Assembly: GCA_020024395.1 (NCBI GenBank)
Contig: JAHHTV010000012.1
Span: forward strand, 1 to 16,036
DNA length: 16,036 nucleotides
Source of the DNA: Anaerotignum sp.
GTDB lineage: Bacteria > Bacillota > Clostridia > Lachnospirales > Anaerotignaceae
Direction of reading: 5' to 3'
The notes beneath the pieces are model-generated. The model saw nothing but the letters and a program-made list of their open reading frames with translations, ran no database searches and was not told where the DNA came from. Below, piece by piece: positions 12,850-16,036 of the stretch. The translations under genes and the position numbers were made by a program. Positions within the stretch are counted from its first letter, which is position 1; every line of letters starts with the position of its first letter.

Positions 12850-13996
12850 ATTGCTGTAATTTTTCTAACAATTTTGCATACACCAAAACACCTTGTGTCA
12901 ATATGGTTTCATCGAATTGAAATTTTGCATGGTGTAATGGGTAAGTATATCCTTTTTGTGTATTTCCACTACCCAAAAAGAAAAATAAGCCTTTGACACT
13001 TTGCAAATATAACGAAAAATCTTCTGCCAACATATAAGGTGGTGTTTCTTCATAAATATCGCCTGCCACTTCTTGCAATGCTTCCACCAATGCAACATCG
13101 TTATCCACCACACGATACATATGTCGAAATACGACCTCTGCACGACAGCCATATCCTAAAGCAATGCCTTTTGCAGCTTCTTCCACACGTTTTGCCATTG
13201 TTTCATACGCTGTATCGCTAAATGCACGCATTGTGCCTTCCAATTTGACTTCTTTTGCAATGATATTGCAGGCTTCACCGCCTTGTATTTTTCCAAATGT
13301 CAATACACCACCATCTAGTGGCGAAACATTACGAGATAATATGGTATGCAAACCCGTTGCCACAGCACCTGCTGCCAATACGGCATCTTTACCCAAATGT
13401 GGCATTGCACCATGTGCTGCTTCCCCATAAATGTGAATATCTACTTCCCCATTTCTTGCCATCAATGCCCCTTTCCGACAAGCAATTTTTCCTTGTGGCA
13501 CTTGCGGAAATATATGACACCCAATAATTGCAGAAACAGGGTGTTTGTCAAATAAACCTGCTTCTACCAATAATCTTGCACCCCCAGGGCCTTCTTCTGC
13601 TGGCTGGAATATCAGTACAACATCTCCTTTTAACTGTGCTTGATGGTCTTTTAAGTATTTTGCAAAACCAAGCAATATCGTTGTATGTCCATCATGTCCA
13701 CAAGCATGCATATACCCTGTATGGCAAGATGCAAAATCACATCCCGTTTCTTCTGTCACAGGCAAAGCATCCATATCTGCACGAAATGCCACAGCAGGTG
13801 CATTGTCATTGCCTTTTATCACAGCCACAATGCCGGTTTCCAACCATGTTTCATAATCGGTAATGCCCCATTGTGTCAATTTTTGTTTGATATAATTTGC
13901 TGTTTTTTGTTCTTGTAAGCCAATTTCCGGTATTTGGTGCAATTCTCGGCGAATTTGGCACAATATTTTATCCAATTGCTGAAAATATGTTTCCAT
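12848..13996 (-). CDS. M20-family amidohydrolase, probable N-acetyldiaminopimelate deacetylase
   Basis: M20 amidohydrolases remove acyl groups from amino acids using a two-metal site. The 382-residue product has the expected ligands: C99 and H101 in MHACGHDGH, E134/E135 in PAEEGPGG, H161 in GCHIFP, and a C-terminal H355 in LHHAKF. RADMDALPV (72-80) is the other family hallmark. A lid domain occupies the middle. The closest family member I know is B. subtilis YkuR, N-acetyl-LL-diaminopimelate deacetylase, whose gene is next to dapH (ykuQ). Here dapH starts 170 bp away on the opposite strand, supporting the same reaction: release of acetate to give diaminopimelate. Aminoacylase or hippurate hydrolase activity remains possible. 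ATG 13996 has AAGGAGG seven bases upstream; an in-frame start at 14071 lacks a site. Confidence 0.85.
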   Translation of the reverse strand: METYFQQLDKILCQIRRELHQIPEIGLQEQKTANYIKQKLTQWGITDYETWLETGIVAVIKGNDNAPAVAFRADMDALPVTEETGCDFASCHTGYMHACGHDGHTTILLGFAKYLKDHQAQLKGDVVLIFQPAEEGPGGARLLVEAGLFDKHPVSAIIGCHIFPQVPQGKIACRKGALMARNGEVDIHIYGEAAHGAMPHLGKDAVLAAGAVATGLHTILSRNVSPLDGGVLTFGKIQGGEACNIIAKEVKLEGTMRAFSDTAYETMAKRVEEAAKGIALGYGCRAEVVFRHMYRVVDNDVALVEALQEVAGDIYEETPPYMLAEDFSLYLQSVKGLFFFLGSGNTQKGYTYPLHHAKFQFDETILTQGVLVYAKLLEKLQQ

Positions 13997-14050
13997 ATAC
14001 AATGCCTCCTTTTTTTCTGGCAATATCCACATCTTTACTACAACTGATGA

Positions 14051-14081
14051 ATATTGTTTCATGATTTTCATAGAATGTCAA
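14051..14081 (-). promoter_or_regulatory. Possible promoter of the M20 gene
   Basis: On the minus strand TTGACA (14076-14081) is perfect, and CAATAT (14051-14056) follows at 19 bp, which is longer than ideal. The start codon is about 55 bp further on. Confidence 0.4.
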
Positions 14082-14098
14082 TTTATTTCAAAAAAAGA

Positions 14099-14128
14099 TT
14101 GGAAATTTTTGAAACATTTGTATATAAT
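14099..14128 (+). promoter_or_regulatory. Promoter of dapH
   Basis: TTGGAA (14099-14104) and a perfect TATAAT (14123-14128) are 18 bp apart. The start codon lies about 39 bp downstream. No lysine riboswitch or other leader structure fits in that space. Confidence 0.65.
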
Positions 14129-14166
14129 AAATACCATAATATTGAATATACAAAGGAGAGATACAA

Positions 14167-14877
14167 ATGGATTACGATATGACAAACCCTTATGAAATTG
14201 CAAAATATATCAAAGAAGCGAAAAAGGCAACACCTGTAAAAGTATACATCAAAGGTACATTACAAAATCCACAAGCAGATGGTGTCAAAGTATTTGGCTC
14301 TGATGATTTTTGGATACTGATTGGCGACCATGCCGCAGTACAAACCATATTGGACGCAAACAAAGCCAATATCAAAGATTGTCATATGGAATATGACAGA
14401 CGCAACTCCGCTGTACCTATGTTAGATGTGACAGGGATAGAAGCACGCATTGAGCCAGGTGCATTCATTCGTGACAGAGTCAAAATTGGCAAAAATGCAG
14501 TTGTCATGATGGGTGCAGTTATCAATATTGGTGCTGAAATTGGCGAAGGCTCTATGGTAGATATGAATGCTGTATTGGGTGCAAGAGCAACGGTTGGTAA
14601 AAATGTACACGTTGGTGCAGGTTCTGTATTGGCAGGCGTTTTGGAGCCCCCTAGTGCAACACCTGTCATTGTAGAAGATGGCGTTATGATTGGTGCAAAC
14701 GCTGTGATACTGGAAGGTGTGCGTATTGGTGCAAATGCTGTGGTAGCTGCTGGTGCGGTTGTGACAGAAGATGTACCTGCAAATGCTGTGGTAGCTGGTT
14801 CTCCTGCAAAAGTTATCAAAATGAAAGATGAAAAAACAGAAGGTAAAACACAAATTTTAGAAGATTTGAGAAAATAA
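14167..14877 (+). CDS. dapH: Tetrahydrodipicolinate N-acetyltransferase
   Basis: DapH transfers acetyl from acetyl-CoA to tetrahydrodipicolinate, the committed step of the acetylase branch of lysine and diaminopimelate synthesis. The 236-residue length is exactly typical. The N-terminal 90 residues form the DapH-specific domain ([19 protein letters not shown]). Residues 91-205 are a left-handed beta helix of hexapeptide repeats such as VKIGKN, AEIGEG, ATVGKN and VRIGAN, with the PPSATPV loop at 161-167 and a C-terminal [11 protein letters not shown]. It should act as a cytoplasmic trimer. ATG 14167 follows AAAGGAGAG. The M20 enzyme divergently encoded next door probably removes the acetyl group later in the same pathway, after an aminotransferase that is not in this window. 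Confidence 0.96.
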   Translation: MDYDMTNPYEIAKYIKEAKKATPVKVYIKGTLQNPQADGVKVFGSDDFWILIGDHAAVQTILDANKANIKDCHMEYDRRNSAVPMLDVTGIEARIEPGAFIRDRVKIGKNAVVMMGAVINIGAEIGEGSMVDMNAVLGARATVGKNVHVGAGSVLAGVLEPPSATPVIVEDGVMIGANAVILEGVRIGANAVVAAGAVVTEDVPANAVVAGSPAKVIKMKDEKTEGKTQILEDLRK

Positions 14878-14905
14878 GCATATTTCATTTAATGGGAGGT
14901 GTTTT

Positions 14906-15358
14906 GTGCAAAAGAACAAAATCATATTGATTGTTTGCGGACTAGCTATTTTCATATTGTTGTTTTACTGGATATGGACACGGGAAAATCGGCTAATTAC
15001 ATTACATAATCGTCAATTACAACAAGCCATAACCTCTATTAATGAAAATTTAAAAACCATAACATTAGATACCCTCATACCGTTTGCTTGGGATATGGTT
15101 TATACATTTGCCCCTTACACAAGCAAACAAGAAATAGAAGAAACCATTGGATTGTATAGCAATGCCATACCAGAAACCATTCATGCAGATATGGTACAAC
15201 TCATTTTTATCAATGAAGATATCGTCACTGCGAGTATTTTTGAATATGCGAAAAATTTAGGTTATCAGATAATATTTGATGATATGATATTATTTGGTGA
15301 TGATATTACATTTTCTGTTGCTAAAACAGATACTATCATCACATTAACTGCACAATAA
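14906..15358 (+). CDS. Small membrane-anchored protein of unknown function
   Basis: The 150-residue product begins with a short basic tail (MQKNK) and one hydrophobic helix at about 6-24 (IILIVCGLAIFILLFYWIW). An extracytoplasmic domain of about 120 residues follows. Its DTLIPFAWDMVYTFAPYTSKQEIEE stretch is reminiscent of conserved hypothetical exported proteins of clostridia, but I cannot name a family. The single cysteine (C11) is inside the helix without a lipobox context, so a lipoprotein is unlikely. The start is GTG at 14906 with GGGAGGT six bases upstream; no in-frame ATG fits better. It follows dapH by 28 bp in the same direction without a visible promoter, so it is likely co-transcribed, but a functional link is not evident. 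Confidence 0.65.
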   Translation: MQKNKIILIVCGLAIFILLFYWIWTRENRLITLHNRQLQQAITSINENLKTITLDTLIPFAWDMVYTFAPYTSKQEIEETIGLYSNAIPETIHADMVQLIFINEDIVTASIFEYAKNLGYQIIFDDMILFGDDITFSVAKTDTIITLTAQ

Positions 15359-15465
15359 ATACAAATAACAAAAAGAAAAGGACACAACAAAGGCAAACTC
15401 TTATAGGGATACAAAGTGAATCTGGGGTGTAATTGCCAATACAGAGAAAAAGATAAATTGTAAAG

Positions 15466-15522
15466 CAGGACGCTGCGGGAAAATCGTTGTAGATTTCTCA
15501 TGACGTCCTGTCTTATTTTCCC
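15466..15522. other. Pseudoknot-capable structured element in the 15359-15578 gap
   Basis: CAGGACG (15466-15472) is complementary to CGTCCTG (15504-15510), and GGGAAAAT (15477-15484) to ATTTTCCC (15515-15522). The order A-B-A'-B' is that of an H-type pseudoknot, with 4-nt gaps between A and B and between A' and B'. The second segment can instead form a local hairpin with GATTTCTC (15491-15498). The element is locally more GC-rich than its surroundings. It lies between the ends of convergent genes and might act as a terminator for either, though no clean T-run follows. Nothing else was recognised in this gap. Confidence 0.45.
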
Positions 15523-15578
15523 AATATGTGCTTTATGGAAGTTATTTATAAATAATAATCTGTTAAGCTAATTCTGGC

Positions 15579-16036
15579 TTATTTCAGCTTACCATAAATA
15601 CAAAGGTCATGAATAATGTCATTTTTTATAGCAGCTTTTTTCATAAGCCCTTCTTTAATAAAACCATTTTTCTCAAGCACTCTTTTGGAAACTGTGTTTT
15701 CTTCATAGACTAGTCCGGTAATTCGTACAATATCTAATTCTTTAAACGCCAGTTCGCATATTTGATTTACTGCTTTTGACATAATGCCTTTAGACCATTG
15801 CTGTGTTAATAAAAAGTAGCCTATTTCTGCATCTTTTCGATATACATCTGCTTTCTGTTCAACAGAGACCATTCCAACTATTTCACTATTTACAGTTATA
15901 GCACGAAAAACGCCATCCTTTCCCTCACGCTCTGTAACCATATTCAACCACCATTCAGCGCTACTTTCTGTATAGGGATAAGGGAGACGATCTGATAAAT
16001 AATTTCTGTCTACGGAATTACAAATTCTAATTAACG
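15579..16036 (-). CDS. GNAT-family N-acetyltransferase, RimJ/RimL-like (5' end outside window)
   Basis: GNAT enzymes acetylate amines with acetyl-CoA. The frame is open from the right edge of the window (first full codon ends at 16034) to the TAA at 15579-15581, giving about 151 visible residues; the N-terminus is missing. The visible start includes NYLSDRLPYPYTESSAEWWL, typical of the substrate-recognition region of RimJ/RimL-type members. IVGMVSVEQ is the central strand, and IGYFLLTQQWSKGIMSKAVNQICELAF is the pattern of the acetyl-CoA-binding loop and helix, though its usual glycines are partly replaced (QQWSKG). VYEENTVSKRVLEKNGFIKEG is the conserved C-terminal motif. A TTG at 15947 could be mistaken for a start, but the homology extends further upstream. 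The acceptor substrate cannot be inferred. Confidence 0.88.
   Translation of the reverse strand, partial: LIRICNSVDRNYLSDRLPYPYTESSAEWWLNMVTEREGKDGVFRAITVNSEIVGMVSVEQKADVYRKDAEIGYFLLTQQWSKGIMSKAVNQICELAFKELDIVRITGLVYEENTVSKRVLEKNGFIKEGLMKKAAIKNDIIHDLCIYGKLK

Noticed and set aside
14382..14888. 168-codon open frame on the minus strand.
   Set aside because: It is antisense to dapH, and its repetitive Thr/Ala/Pro composition mirrors the hexapeptide repeats of that gene.

Overview
The window looks like chromosomal DNA of a low-GC, endospore-lineage Firmicute, most likely class Clostridia (possibly Lachnospirales). The basis is AT-rich codon use, AGGAGG-type ribosome binding sites, consensus sigma-A promoters, the acetylase route to diaminopimelate (DapH), a BofA-like protein, an FMN riboswitch with an ECF riboflavin transporter, and the rpsF-ssb-rpsR operon. 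The genus cannot be fixed from the sequence alone. Nearly all genes lie on the + strand. No phage, transposase, CRISPR array, tRNA or rRNA was seen.

Layout. 1-69 is the 3' end of an unidentified gene. 172-2068 is a cell-wall precursor operon (ddl, murI) with a strong promoter and terminator. 2372-3421 is a metallo-beta-lactamase-fold hydrolase with its own promoter and terminator. 3524-5668 is the RNA-binding factor Tex. 5783-6666 is an FMN riboswitch, its terminator and the riboflavin transporter ribU. 6667-6932 is non-coding and holds two tandem hairpins, one of them an 81-nt near-palindrome. 6933-8233 is a translationally coupled pair: a SUKH-like protein and a two-TM membrane protein. 8292-9473 is the rpsF-ssb-rpsR operon. 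9576-10063 encodes a DUF2508-like protein and BofA. 10114-11260 is a rhomboid protease preceded by a structured leader that ends in an intrinsic terminator just upstream of its RBS. 11275-11480 is a dense cluster of DnaA boxes in front of a uracil-DNA glycosylase (11501-12070). 12147-12821 is an unknown gene that converges on an M20 amidohydrolase (12848-13996, minus). That gene is divergent from dapH (14167-14877), and the two probably catalyse linked steps of lysine/diaminopimelate synthesis. 14906-15358 is a small membrane-anchored protein. 15359-15578 is non-coding with a pseudoknot-capable element. The window ends inside a GNAT acetyltransferase on the minus strand.

Three themes stand out. 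Peptidoglycan supply is over-represented: D-Glu from MurI, the D-Ala-D-Ala dipeptide from Ddl, and diaminopimelate from DapH plus the M20 enzyme. RNA-level control is frequent: the FMN riboswitch, a probable attenuator before the rhomboid gene, and a hairpin leader before rpsF. The DnaA-box cluster upstream of a DNA-repair gene is the most unexpected signal. The two strongest candidates for something undescribed are that cluster and the rhomboid leader.
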